From Channallabes apus (taxonomy: Eukaryota; Chordata; Actinopteri; Siluriformes; Clariidae), in contig CM060124.1 of the NCBI GenBank assembly GCA_030522415.1, positions 22,063,454-22,127,453 of the forward strand: a DNA stretch of 64,000 nucleotides, in the 5' to 3' direction. Below the pieces are notes generated by a model. It had not been told where the DNA came from. It saw only the letters and a program-made list of their open reading frames with translations, and did no database searches. Positions 44,060 to 55,199 of this stretch are shown piece by piece (within the stretch, counting starts at the first letter, position 1; every line of letters starts with the position of its first letter). Both the position numbers and the translations under genes were made by a program.

Positions 44060-44159
44060 ATTAAAAGTTGTTCAGAAATAGTGGTGTGTGATTGACAATT
44101 TGGTGCAAACACTCATTTATGAGAAATAGGACCGCTGATCAATCCCTGCTGAATCTGTT

Positions 44160-44970
44160 ATCATCCAAATGAGGATGGGCATCTCAGTTTTTCCCGCCAC
44201 TGTCGCCCTCAGCTTATTCATCAGGGACAATTAAAAAAAAATGAATATATATAGCCAATACATGATATTGGTGCTAAGAAGTGTCTCAACTAGGTGTAGT
44301 GTCAGTAACTATTTTAAAATATATATTTTTAATCTTTCAATTATATTGATTGTCATTCAGATGAAACTTGGCCAGTTTAGATTTCACATGAAAAGACATG
44401 CAACTTAAAAAGTGTATTATTCTAAAATGCAAAATTGTTAAGATTGTTAATGCAACATGAATTTGACATGGTTACAGACACTTTCGGGGAAAAAATTCTT
44501 AATTTTGCATCGAATGCCTTAATTTAAGCAAAACATTTAGACGCTTCTAGACGCTTATACTGTACCAATTTTTGCGTCAATACTAAAATAAATAAAATGC
44601 TAAAATAATACTACAATAGAAATCTGAACAATTTGCATTTTAAATTGTTATTATTATTGTTAGATGTGAGACAGAAGCTGAAATCGCCATTTTGGAGCAC
44701 AAATGAAATCATCTCTCCAAAACAGCTGAAGTTAGCAACTTAAAATTTTTAGGGAAGTATGTTTGGTCACTTCCATGTTGCATAAATTTCAGAAGTTACT
44801 TCTTTGGCATGCACATTTTCAGTATTATACTGTATGTATAGCTTAAAAAAAACTAAACCAGCACCAACTCAAGCCAATACTGTATGTCCTCACGCATTTC
44901 ATAATAATTTCATAAATTTCTTTATGATTCTGTAAAGATGCTTTGAATTGAATTGAAGTGAATTGAATGG
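44160..44970 (+). mobile_element. Two scraps of the common teleost interspersed repeat
   Basis: AATGAGGATGGGCATCTCAG and CCGCCACTGTCGCCCTCAGC at 44164-44233, and TTATGATTCTGTAAAGATGC then TTGAATTGAATTG at 44920-44970, are the middle and end of the repeat seen at 22318. The sequence between them is unassigned and AT-rich, so this may be one copy opened by an insertion of about 700 bp. Confidence 0.5.
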
Positions 44971-45638
44971 ACTGGGCATATAACCTGCCAAAGGATCCTG
45001 GCAGACTTGATGTGAAATGTGAAAATCCAGGTGCTGAGCCAGTGTAATATGAACTTGCAGTAAAGGAAATTGGTAAATGAGTTCAAATGATTTTCATTTT
45101 TTTAACCCATGAAAAAAGGTGATACACAAATCATACAAATAAAGCCATCTTTGAAAAGTGAAAATGATAATCCTTTTGATATGATAAACCACATATGGAA
45201 GCTGAACACAATGTAGGACTTTGTATTCCAGAGGAAAGCAAATTAACACGAAATAAACAAACCTGTATTTTGAGTAGTTTGAGTAAGTTGCCATGTCAAA
45301 GCTCTCTTTTGCTTCATCCCGTCATTCTCACTTCCCTTCAAAAGAGAAGGAACAGAATGCATGGAATGCATGAAAGAAAGTGACACTTCAGCCAAACATC
45401 AGTTGCACTGTCCTTCCTGAGCAAGACCGGATCCACCCTTGACCTTTACCTTGCCTTGATCTCTGCAAACACCTAGAAAACTTGCAATCCCTATAAACAG
45501 TGATCTCATATAAATCCTATAGCGTTAGATAATCCTGACTTAACATTAGCTAAAATCATTCCATCTTAACTGTTTACACGGATGCTGTTACAATGAGATG
45601 TGCATTCACTGTACAGTACATGCTCAAAGAATTTCAAC

Positions 45639-45639
<1 letters not shown>
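44971..45639. other. Unassigned stretch
   Basis: Nothing recognised. Confidence 0.45.

Positions 45640-45688
<49 letters not shown>
45640..45688 (+). repeat. (ATA)n microsatellite
   Basis: About 16 trinucleotide units directly abutting a SINE. A shorter AATAAT run resumes on the far side of the SINE at 45942. Confidence 0.97.
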
Positions 45689-45940
45689 CAGGCTCGATTC
45701 CCGTCTCTGTGTGCATGGAGTTTGCATGTTCTCCCCGTGCTTGGTGGGTTTCCTCCGGGTACTCCGGTTTCCTCCCACACTCCAAAGATATGCAGGTTAG
45801 GCTAATTGGCGTTCCTAAATTGCCCGTAGTGTGTGATTGGGTGCGTGAGTGTGTGTATGTGTGTGTGCCCTGCGATGGATTGGCACCCTGTCCAGGGTGT
45901 ACCCCGCCTAGTGCCCGAAGTCTCCTGGGATAGGCTCCAT
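45689..45940 (+). mobile_element. DANA/mermaid-type SINE, truncated at both ends
   Basis: Starts at CAGGCTCGATTCCCGTCTCT, the same internal point as the copy at 11629, and ends at GGGATAGGCTCCATG without the (GAAT)n tail. It lies between two ATA/AAT runs. Confidence 0.9.
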
Positions 45941-45959
45941 GAATAATAATAATAATAAT

Positions 45960-47016
45960 TTTTAATGTGTTGGAAATTAACAGAAAAAGAAGAAGAACAT
46001 AATCCATTCATTTAATTTTATTTAAAAATAAATAATTTTCCCCAGATCAGGTGAGCATTCCCATTTTTTCCCCACAACAAATCCCACATTCTGCATTATG
46101 ATTGGTTCCAAGATTTCACCCTCATCTGTGATACAGTAGGTTAGACGCATAGGTGTCATGAGACGTCCTTTACTGCTGCATGTGCTGTAAAATCTCAAAT
46201 TCAAGGTTTCACAAGTTCCCAATTCTCAATACCAAAACAATGCAGTTTAACCGCAATTCCAAATTGAGATGCACCTTGCAGTTCACACACGCATGCATGA
46301 ACAGCAGTGTACAAGTTGTACCTAGTGAAATATTATGTTTGTGCACTTAACCATGTATCACCATCCAGAACAAGAATCTGGATTTAGCATGATCCCATGA
46401 TGGAACTAAAGTAAGTTTTAATATGTACTGTAATAAAGGGTCTTATCAGAAAATGTCCAAGACAGAAACATGAAAGATGAAATAAAAAAAAAATGCATGA
46501 TTTGAGTAACAGGGGAGTGGGTATGTACTGTACCTGTGCCCCAGTAGAGCTTTATGTCTAGCAATACTCCTGTTAGATTCTTCACTACACATACTGTAAA
46601 GTGGCGAGCCAGTCAGTTCCTCATGCTCAGCCAGAGACCCAGTAAACACAGTTATAGGAAAGAGTTGTGCTCATGCAGTTTACAATCAGGAATAAATGCA
46701 AAATAGCCCACCTGGTAAATCTTTACGTCACCTAATATTTATTCCAACAAGAGATTAATGATTGGAAGTGCTTCCATTGCTAATGTTTACCAGTTGTATT
46801 GATTATTAAAATTCTCTTGGGTTAAATCCGAATTCAATCAGGTCAAACTGTTTACTTTGAGGTGTTTACATGATGCATGTTAATTCTAATGGGTTTATTA
46901 TTCTAATTAAAAAGCATTAAATTATCTCTTGTCTTTATAAACATAAATTACTGCACCAGATTCGATAATTACTTAAAGACATCATGTTTTTTTTTTTCAT
47001 GTTTCTTTCTAACTAG
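45960..47016. other. Unassigned stretch
   Basis: No gene or repeat recognised. Footprint heptamers at 46132, 46426, 46526, 46592. Confidence 0.45.
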
Positions 47017-47198
47017 CTCTCCATGTTTCCTACAACCCTGAGATTCACAAGCAAGAGGGGAAAAGTGGGAATATCACCATGGATACCAACAAAATGTTGA
47101 CTCCTGCAGCTCCGTGGCAGGTCTCTGATAATGTCAGTCAGACACTCAGCCATGGTAACCGAGGTGAAGGAGCAGTGACCCTAGTGACAGAGCCTTAA
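47017..47198 (+). other. Weak terminal exon candidate
   Basis: A T-rich tract and CTAACTAG form a plausible acceptor. The third frame is then open for 59 codons to TAA at 47196-47198, reading LHVSYNPEIHKQEGKSGN and ending RGEGAVTLVTEP. The frame is closed by a stop just upstream in the supposed intron, as expected for an exon. I do not recognise the peptide and see no clear polyadenylation signal nearby. Confidence 0.3.
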
Positions 47199-49414
47199 GG
47201 CCTAGCGTTGGAGTCTGAAGTGCTCGCAAAAAGCTGAGGAAATCCTTTGATGTCACAAGGCATCATAAAATGAGACTGCAGTGCATGACCACCTTCACAG
47301 TCCAGTAAACACAGGGCTGTAATCCCAAATGGTGACGCAAGCTGGTCAATCTATATCCCTATGTTCATGAGCTGTAGGTAATGAGTAAATGATTCAGAGG
47401 CAAGACCTGAGGAAATGAGGTTTCTCAACCTGAGTCTAGGTTTACTTGTTGTCTCTTGGGATGGAGACCCTAGGGCAGACCCAGGACATGCTGGAGGGAT
47501 TATATTCCACATTTGTCTTGGGAACATCTGGAGATACTGGGGAAAGAAATGCGGCTATAGGAAAGAAATGTATCAACTGACCTTCTCATCCTGTTGCCAT
47601 CAGGAAATGTGGATAAAGAAAGGATGAATTAATATTTCAGTTAATTAGGTAAATGGTAAATCAGTAAATCTATTGTGCTCTTTATTCTAATTCATATGCT
47701 TTTTCATTAAAAAAAAAAAAAGTCTCTGATATAAGCAATGCACCAGATTAAAATGCTTTGAAGTCTGGAATTGAAATGTCATTTTAGATGTGACAGATTC
47801 TCATAGATTTTGAAGGACAAGTAATCAAGTTCAAGGTCGAAATCATGTAATAGAGACACACCTATGCATTATTTTTCACTTTAATACTAAATTAAGATCA
47901 GTGTATGGAATAACTGGCAAAAAAAAACTCAAAATCAGCAATAACATGTTGACTTCCATCCATCTAGGAGCCTGTGTAGTCCAACTAGGGATCATGGAGG
48001 CCAGTGGAGCCAATTGTATTATTCCCATTTTGTACAATTGTTGTAGGACATGTTGACTTGTTTACCTAAAAATCCTGAAAAGCTATGTAGATCTCTGTAG
48101 AACGTCTCATTGGACCAGCACACTTTATGCCAAAGCTTGTGACGTTACTTGACTGGAAGAGTCATTTCGACGCTAGTGACGTATTTGCATGTACAGGAAA
48201 AAAGGCCCATAAATACCATACCTTCTGCTCTGAAAACACTAAGTGCAGTATGGCCTGTGCCAATAACAAGGCACTGAAATAAAAGTAGGTTAGCACGCAG
48301 GATGAAACAGATACAACACTGCAGGAGCCATTAAACTTGACGTCATCTATGAGCAGGATTTGTGAGTTGCAAGGCTGTGTCCTGGAAAGCTCCACATTTT
48401 TAATTTACCACCGAGAAGGGTTTGCCTCTGTTTGGGAGCAAGCATGGGAAAATCTCCCTGGAGATTTCAGCACGGATGTGATAATCTAAGAAATTTGCCC
48501 TCGGCAAAGCTAATTAGGACCCAGTTGCATGTGTGTGTTTGTAGTTGGGTGGTGAACAAGGGCATCTGCGTGGGGTCCCGCAAACGTTCCTACATAAAAA
48601 CATTAAAAAAGTAAACAGTTTTATTGTGGGTACGCACCGTGACCATGCGTACACGCAGAAGTCTATAAACCGTGTCAAAACAGAGACAACTAGATTTGCA
48701 CAAACATGCACACAGGTCACTTCCAGCAAGTCAGTGTGTGTACTAAAATGCAATTGCACTTCAGTGCCTTCCCAGAAACCTAGTGATGGACAAGCTTCAC
48801 AGTTGGACTCTACTGGGTCATCCACATCCAACTCCACTTTGAAGCCCATCAATCTTCCCTTTGTTTATGCTTGTAATGGAGAGATAGAGAAACGAAGTTG
48901 GCTAGCTCTTGTGTTTACCTTGAGCCATGTTGTAGATTTTCATGACAAAGTGTTGAAAATTTCTGTCCTCTTTGAACTCAGGATCAGTTTGGTTATTCAA
49001 TGTACTTGTATGGGTTTGTAGTACCGTGATACAAGCACACGGTCATGTGTGTTAAGCGTATGTGGTTGAGAATTTTCGTTTTTAAAGTGTGTCAACAAAG
49101 CCCGTGTCCACGGCAACATTACCTGTAACACAGACGCCTCTTCCCGCAACATGCGAGAAGGAGAGAAGGGCTACTGTTGCTGTCGCCTAGATACTGAGCC
49201 ACTGTTTGCCTCACTGTGGCTTTCACACCTCTTCTGCTGAATGTGCAATCTCTGACTCCACCCACCACACTACTAGGCCTTCAGAAACCTGCCAATCAAA
49301 ATGTACCTAGCCATTAGCAAGACAGATACTGGGAGCTCTAAAGCTGTGGGTTTGTGGGTGTGTTTTCTTCCTAATTTTAGAACATAATATTTTTTTTTGC
49401 TTATATACAGTATA
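47199..49414. other. Largest mostly unique stretch
   Basis: No named repeat except the block at 47955-48040 shared with 40976. An open stretch of about 158 codons lies at 48545-49021 on the plus strand, but it lacks an ATG start and any recognisable domain, and an antisense frame of 112 codons overlaps it. No TACWGTA heptamer from 46599 to 49405. Confidence 0.4.
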
Positions 49415-49937
49415 TACACAACTCACAATAAGTTAGAGATATTGTTATTTACATGAGTGCTTTTCCTATTTGCTCTGAATTTGAATGAAATAAGTTACAG
49501 TTCCCTTTTACGCCTTACTAGCCTCATGATGTCGTGAGGCAATGCGTTCCACTCTTCCGCAAGGGCTACACGCAGTTCTGCCAGGTCACGGGGGTGGGGG
49601 GGGGGGGGTACGATCATCTAGTCTCTGCTTCAACTGGTCCCAGACGTGCTCTATGGAGTTCAGGTCAGGGGACATTGATGGCCATACAGTACCATATGAG
49701 ACAACTTCCTGAAGTCGGGCTGTGTCAATTATCATCCATGAACAGAAAGTTGGGGTGCTGGCAGGATTGGGGGATGATGATGATCTCTGATGATTGGGGA
49801 TCTATGATGTCTCTGAGGTAAGAACGTGCAGTGACTGAGCCCCATGTACAATAACCAAATCTGTTTTGCGCTGACTGGTGATGCCTGCCCAGACTTTTGC
49901 ACCTCCTCCACCAAAGCAAACCCCATAGGGTTTATTT
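49415..49937 (-). mobile_element. Tc1-like remnant, third family
   Basis: Minus-strand remains: ACGTGCTCTATGGAGTTCAG, GTAAGAACGTGCAGTGACTG, CACCTCCTCCACCAAAGC, in the order of a Tc1 transposase middle. An end-like sequence CAACTCACAATAAGTTAGAG lies at 49421. A poly-G run at 49592-49608 interrupts it. Confidence 0.65.
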
Positions 49938-50830
49938 TGATGTTGGACCCACCCTTTTCAGCTGTAACAGCTTAAACTCTTCTGGGAAGGCTTTCCACAA
50001 GATTTAGAAGTGTGTTCATGGGAATTTTTGACCATTCTTCCCAAAGCACATTTGTGAGATCAGACAAGGCGTGGCTCACAGTCTCCGCTCTAAAATTCAT
50101 CCCAGAGTTGTTCTATCGGGTTGTGGTCAGGACTCTGTGGATGCCAGTCAAGTTATTCCACTCGCTCAACCATGTCTTTGTGGACCTTGCTTTGTGCACT
50201 GGTGCGCAGTCATGTTGGACCTGGAAGAGGCCATCCCTAAACTTGTTGGGGAGCACGAAATTGTCCAAAATGTCTTGGTATGCTGAAGCATGAATTCCTT
50301 TCACAGGAATTAAGGATCCAAGCCCAACTCATGAAAATCAACCCCTCCATCATAATCCCCTCTCCACCAAACTTTACACTTGGCACAATGCAGTCAGACA
50401 AGTACCGTTCTCCTGGCAACCACCAAAACCAGACTCATTCATTAAAGTGAGATTCATTGATTCATCACTCCAGAAAATTCTCTAGAATCCAGTGATGGCA
50501 TGCTTTATACCACTGAATCCGATGCTTTGCATTGCACTTAGTGTGGTAAGACTTGGATGCAGCTGCAAAATCCATTCTGTGAAGGTCTCTAGTACTGTAT
50601 CTGAACTAATCTGAAGGCCACATGAAGTGTGGAGGTCTGTAGCTATTGACTCTGCAAAAGGTTGGCAACCTCTGTGCCCTATGCATTTCAGCATCCGCTG
50701 GCCCTGCACTGGACTAACTGTACAGTTGGGATCCTATCACGGTACCATGCTGGAATTCTCTGAGCTCCTTAAAGCAACGCATAATTGCACAACTATTTGT
50801 AGAAGGTTATTGTGTCCAACAAAAATGCAA
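49938..50830 (-). mobile_element. Tc1-like remnant, fourth family, most of transposase
   Basis: Minus strand; GGGAATTTTTGACCATTCTT, GGTGCGCAGTCATGTTGGAC, ATGTCTTGGTATGCTGAAGC, TTTACACTTGGCACAATGCA and GAAGGCCACATGAAGTGTGG run in the correct order for a common teleost Tc1 gene. The region between 50705 and 50725 has lost much of the helix-turn-helix. No open frame survives. Confidence 0.85.
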
Positions 50831-50862
50831 CATCATTTATAATACCTTGAATTCATGTGATG

Positions 50863-51596
50863 TACAGCCTTGGCCAAAGGTTTTGAGAATGACACAAACA
50901 TTAATTTTTTCAAAGTCTGTTGCTTCTGTGTTTTCGGATATTTTATGCCATCCGAAAAAAAAAGGTGTCCGGCAGGGAGAAAAATTGAGTGCTACCATCA
51001 GTCTTGTGTCATGCCAACAGTAAAGCATTCTAAGATTATTCATGTGTCTGGTTGCTTCTCAGCCAAGTGAGTGTGCTCACCCACAACCATGTGTTCAACC
51101 AAGAACACAGCCATGAATAAAGAATGGTACAAAAACATCCTCTGAGAGCAATTTATCCCAACCATCCAAGAACAGTTTGGTGACAAACAATACCTTTTCC
51201 AGCATGATGGAGCTCCTTGCCACAGGGCAAAAGTGATAACTACAGTAAGGCGCTCGGGAATAAAACATAAATCGCCAAGAGGCAGGTGAACAAATAAAAA
51301 TTCTGACAACTTTCAAGAATTGATTATGCAAGAATGGACTACCGTCAGTCAGGATGTGGCTAAGATGTTTATTGACAGCATGCCAGGGCCGAATTGCAGG
51401 TGTCTTGAAAAAGACAAGTCTTTACTATTTACATAAACTTGTAATTGTCAATAAAAGCCTTTGAAACTTATGAAATGTTTGTAAATATACAGTATACCAC
51501 AGTAACATCTGACAAAAAGATCCAAAAACACAGGAGCAGCAGTCTTTGTGAAAATTAATACTGGTGTCATTTTCAAAACTTCTGGCCACGTCTGTA
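50863..51596 (+). mobile_element. Tc1-like element (family B), both ends, internally deleted
   Basis: Left end TACAGCCTTGGCCAAAGG.. and right end ..CTTCTGGCCACGTCTGTA form inverted repeats with TA at each side. The inside is a shortened transposase gene (VSG..CFSAK, QFGDKQYLFQHDGAPCHR with the second catalytic Asp). The span with the third catalytic residue is partly deleted near 51260-51310. The partner copy is at 17880. Confidence 0.85.
51241..51247. other. Tc1 excision footprint, paralogue-verified
   Basis: Here TAAC-TACAGTA-AGG; the copy at 18174 reads TAAC-TA-AGTGG. Removing CAGTA restores agreement. It is the reciprocal case to 18451. Confidence 0.75.
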
Positions 51597-52130
51597 CACA
51601 GGAGCAGTTGCTTTAAAAAAAATACAAATGGCCTAGATTTAGCAAGCCAAAACTATAGCATATGTTCAGTATTTGGATAGTAATTAGGATTTATTGATTT
51701 AGCTCTGCTAATCTGCGATTCCAAATTGCCTGAAGTGTGTGCGTCAGTGTGTGCTTGTGTGCTTCCCGCACACAGGGTGTTTATCTCTTGTCTCTTGTAC
51801 GCAAACCACATGTGCTTCTCTTGAGTGTTATCATTCTATTTCATTTTTCTTTAAAACTATTTTGTAATCATAGTTCCCAGTGCTAGTAATATTAGCAGCA
51901 AGTGGTAAATTAGAAAATTTGATTTGAAAATACATTTATTAAACACACAAAGGTAAAAAAAAAAAAAAAAAGTTAACGATATTGCTGAAGATTTAGGCAT
52001 TTCATGGCTTTACACCACAGCTACATGTACGCTGCGCTATCCTATATACAGTAGCTTTGCTAAGTATCTACAATACTGTGGTGATATACGTATCTTCATC
52101 TAATGTATCTTCCTTGAATGAATCAAGTAA
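51597..52130. other. Unassigned stretch
   Basis: A possible SINE scrap at 51709-51770; otherwise nothing recognised. Confidence 0.4.
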
Positions 52131-52690
52131 GCAACCCACATACATACATAATGTAAATACATACATACATACATACATACTGTACTGTACAAACATACAT
52201 ACAAACATACATACATACTGTACATACTGTACATACATACATACATACATACATACATACTTACATACATACATACATACTGTACACACATACATACAAA
52301 CATACATACTGTACATACATACTGTACATACTGTACATACATACATTCATACATACATACATACATACATACTGTACATACATACATTCATACATACATA
52401 CATACATACATACTGTACATACATACATACAAACATACATACTGTACATACATACTGTACATACTGTACATACATACATTCATACATACATACATTCATA
52501 CATACATACGTACTGTACATACATACATACATACATACATACATACATACATACATACATACATGCACACATACTGTACATATATACATACATACATACA
52601 TACATACATACATACATACTGTACATATATACATACATACATACATACATACATACATACTGTACATATATACATACATACATATAGTAC
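52131..52690 (+). repeat. (CATA)n array interrupted by CTGTA inserts
   Basis: About 550 bp of CATA tetranucleotides. Roughly eighteen inserts of the form CATA-CTGTA-CATA break it, plus occasional ATTC and AAAC units. Long open frames of Tyr-Ile-His-Thr or Met-Tyr-Val-Cys repeats on both strands are artefacts. Some inserts occur in repeated groups, so array expansion has copied them. Confidence 0.97.
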
Positions 52691-52849
52691 TGTATATACT
52701 ATAGCATCTATGTAGCATTTCAATGGCAAATGAAATCACCGCAAGTTTTGTTGCTATATGATAGTTTCATGAATCATATACAGATTTTGTGGATGTCGTT
52801 CCAGATGTTCAAATAGTTATTAAATTAAAATTAAATTAAATTAGTGCTG

Positions 52850-53035
52850 CTTTTAATTAAATAAAATTTTATTTGCATAGTACTTTTTAGCAAATAGCAT
52901 TGTCACAGAATTATTTATTCTTTACAGAAATAAAAATTCTGCATTTTGTTTTGGTTAAAAGTAAAGCTTTATCAGTCCTCACCTACTGTAATAAGAAAGA
53001 TGGAGGCTCAATCAGACTCAGAAGGGAACCCACAA
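52850..53035 (-). mobile_element. Diverged copy of the common teleost interspersed repeat
   Basis: AAATAAAATTTTATTTGCAT then AGTACTTTTTAGC and a decayed GCTCAATCAGACTCAGAAGG, GAACCCACA, matching the order of the copy at 34755. Confidence 0.5.
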
Positions 53036-53340
53036 ATCAATCCCTTCTATAATTGTGTGCCACAAGGTCAAAAGTGCAGTTGCATAAGAGGAATTGGGTT
53101 GTTTCATGTTACTGAAATTACCAGTTGTTGGTTAATGATGGATATTAAGTCCTAAAACTATTCAAATGACTGTAGTTACAAGCCATCATAGAAGTCCATT
53201 GGAAGTAAAGCAACCAGTTCAAGTTCACTCAAGTTCAGAGTGCAGGGCAGCCAGTTTAACCATCCACTGAGATCTGAACTAATAGTGTTCCACACAATCA
53301 TAGTTGATAACTCTGAGAGATAAAACTACCAGTTTTGTTG
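53036..53340. other. Unassigned stretch
   Basis: Nothing recognised. Confidence 0.4.
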
Positions 53341-53342
53341 AC

Positions 53343-53725
53343 ACTACCAGTCAAAGTTTGGACACACCTTCTAATTCCATGTTTTTTTTCCTGACTGTTA
53401 TTTTTTTCTACATTGTGAAACAATGCTCAAGGCGTCCAAAATATGCAATAATCTCATTCGAGCAGTTGATATTGAGATGTGTCTACTACTTATGCTCTGT
53501 AAAGCCTTCATACCGCCTCTAATCTTTGGTGCTTGTAATTGGTGATTTCTGAGGCTGGTGACTCTAAATGAACTTCTCTGCAGCAGAGGCAAGTTTTGGT
53601 CTTGCTTTCCTGGGAAGGTCTTCATGAGAAACAGTTTCATCATGGCGCTTGATGGGTTTTGCAAATGCTCTTGACAATACTGTTCTTGCAAGAACTGTTC
53701 CAGAACGGCTCACCTTCGAGTCTTA
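53343..53725 (-). mobile_element. Tc1-like remnant, fifth family, one end
   Basis: The end TACCAGTCAAAGTTTGGACA is the terminal repeat of a widespread teleost Tc1 type. After it the minus strand keeps only the helix-turn-helix part (GTGATTTCTGAGGCTGGTGA, AACTTCTCTGCAGCAGAGGC, AAGAACTGTTCC). The catalytic part is deleted. Confidence 0.8.
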
Positions 53726-54475
53726 AAATAACAACAGTTTGTTGTTGTCGCTTAGTTACGTAATGCTATACCGGGAATTTCATAGTTTTGTTCTAGAATG
53801 TAGAAAGATAAATCCAAACTGGGTTTAGACTAGTACTGTATATTATTATTAAATGCTGTGGCCTGATTGTCTACTCCCTGGGCTAGGCTCTGAACTCTCG
53901 AACAACAGGATTGGGCGATTGCTATCTCTGCCTTTCCAGACTGAAATCATGTTCCTCTCATGCCCCCTAACCCTCTCAAAAGTCTGGAAGTGCTCATATA
54001 ATGCTGCAATCTTCTCCATCTTAGTAATTTACACCTACTGTATCATAATAAAGTTAGGCTAAACATCCTATACAGTATATAGGAATTTGTTTTCAAACAA
54101 ACTGAAAGTTTACTCCATATTCAGTGGGAGGTATACGGAATAAGTTGTGGAATGTTGAGGGTTGTGTGTGGTGTGTGAAAACCATTAGGTATGACCTAAC
54201 CAGTAGCCAGTGACAGTTATTTTTAAAGGCCTCACACTCTGAAGACTTCAAACGGCCTGGACCAGGCTGCCTGGCATTCCACACAAATAGGTCAGCCCTT
54301 TGAAGAGTTCATCACAACGCCTTTTTCTGGAGTGGGCAGAGTCCATGCAGAGATCATTACTCATTGTGGCTTCATCCCTTCTAAATACTTTCTCTTTTTC
54401 TTCTTTTTCTCTACACACCACTCTTCATTTCATTGTATATCCACTGCAGTAGACATTTTGACCTTTTAATAATTC
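53726..54475. other. Unassigned stretch
   Basis: Nothing recognised; footprint heptamers at 53834, 54036, 54071. Confidence 0.45.
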
Positions 54476-54490
54476 ATTTAATAATACATA

Positions 54491-54848
54491 GGCAGCGCGG
54501 TGGTGTAGTGGCTAGCACTGTCGCCTTGCACCTCCAGGGTCTGGGTTCGATTCCCCGGCCAGGCTCGATTCCTGTCTCTGTGTGCATGGAGTTTGCATGT
54601 TCTCCCCGTGCTTGGTGGGTTTCCTCCGGGTACTCCGGTTTCCTCCTACAGTCCAAAGATATGCAGATTAGGTTAATTGGCGTTCCCAAATTGCCCGTAG
54701 TGTGTGATTGGGTATATGTGTGTGTGCCCTGTGATGGATTGGCACCCTGTCCAGGGTGTACCCCGCCTACTGCCCGAAGTCTCCTGGGATAGGCTCCAGG
54801 TCCCCCGCGACCCTGAACACAGGATTAAGCGGTATAGAAGATGAATGA
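54491..54848 (+). mobile_element. DANA/mermaid-type SINE, full length, young
   Basis: Complete from GGCAGCGCGGTGGTGTAGTG to the GATGAATGA tail. It is flanked by a perfect 15-bp target duplication, ATTTAATAATACATA, at 54476-54490 and 54849-54863. Box B is doubled: GGTTCGATTCC then, 16 bases on, GGCTCGATTCC. It closely resembles the copy at 58603. Confidence 0.98.
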
Positions 54849-54881
54849 ATTTAATAATACATAATACCATGATTACATGGT

Positions 54882-55104
54882 ACCTCCAGGGTCCAGGGCT
54901 TGATTCCTGCCTCGGGTCTGTGTGAGTGGAGTTCGCCCCGGGGTGCTCCTGTTTCTCCAAAAGTTTCATCTCCAAATGTTTGAGTGTGCGCTTGTGCCCT
55001 CTGATGAATTGGCATCTCACCCATGATATCCCTTGCATAGTGTCCTGGGATAGGCTTCGGGCCCCCACGACCCTACACTGGATTAGCTGTGTAGAAAATG
55101 AGAA
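54882..55104 (+). mobile_element. Older diverged SINE copy
   Basis: GGTACCTCCAGGGTCCAGGG, TTGATTCCTGCC, TGGGATAGGCTTCGGGCCCC, GACCCTACACTGGATTAGCT. The same family layout with many changes; the head is missing. Confidence 0.85.
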
Positions 55105-55199
55105 TTAATTGTACAGAATTAAAAAGGGATGTTTTTGTTCTAATGTGCAAACTAGTGAATGTAGCACTTAATTGTCATAATTACAATAATGTTCAAGTG

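Noticed and set aside
48545..49021. 158-codon open stretch
   Set aside because: No ATG start, no motif, and an overlapping antisense open stretch of similar kind. Likely chance.
51481..51494. TACAGTA at 51488 as a footprint
   Set aside because: The related copy near 18508 reads TTCAGTATACC here, so this one arose by substitution, showing that not every heptamer is a scar.
52131..52690. Possible CRISPR array
   Set aside because: Simple tetranucleotide repeat without spacers; the sequence is vertebrate.
52057..52739. Long open frames of Tyr-Ile-His-Thr and Met-Tyr-Val-Cys repeats
   Set aside because: Translation of the CATA array on both strands, not a gene.
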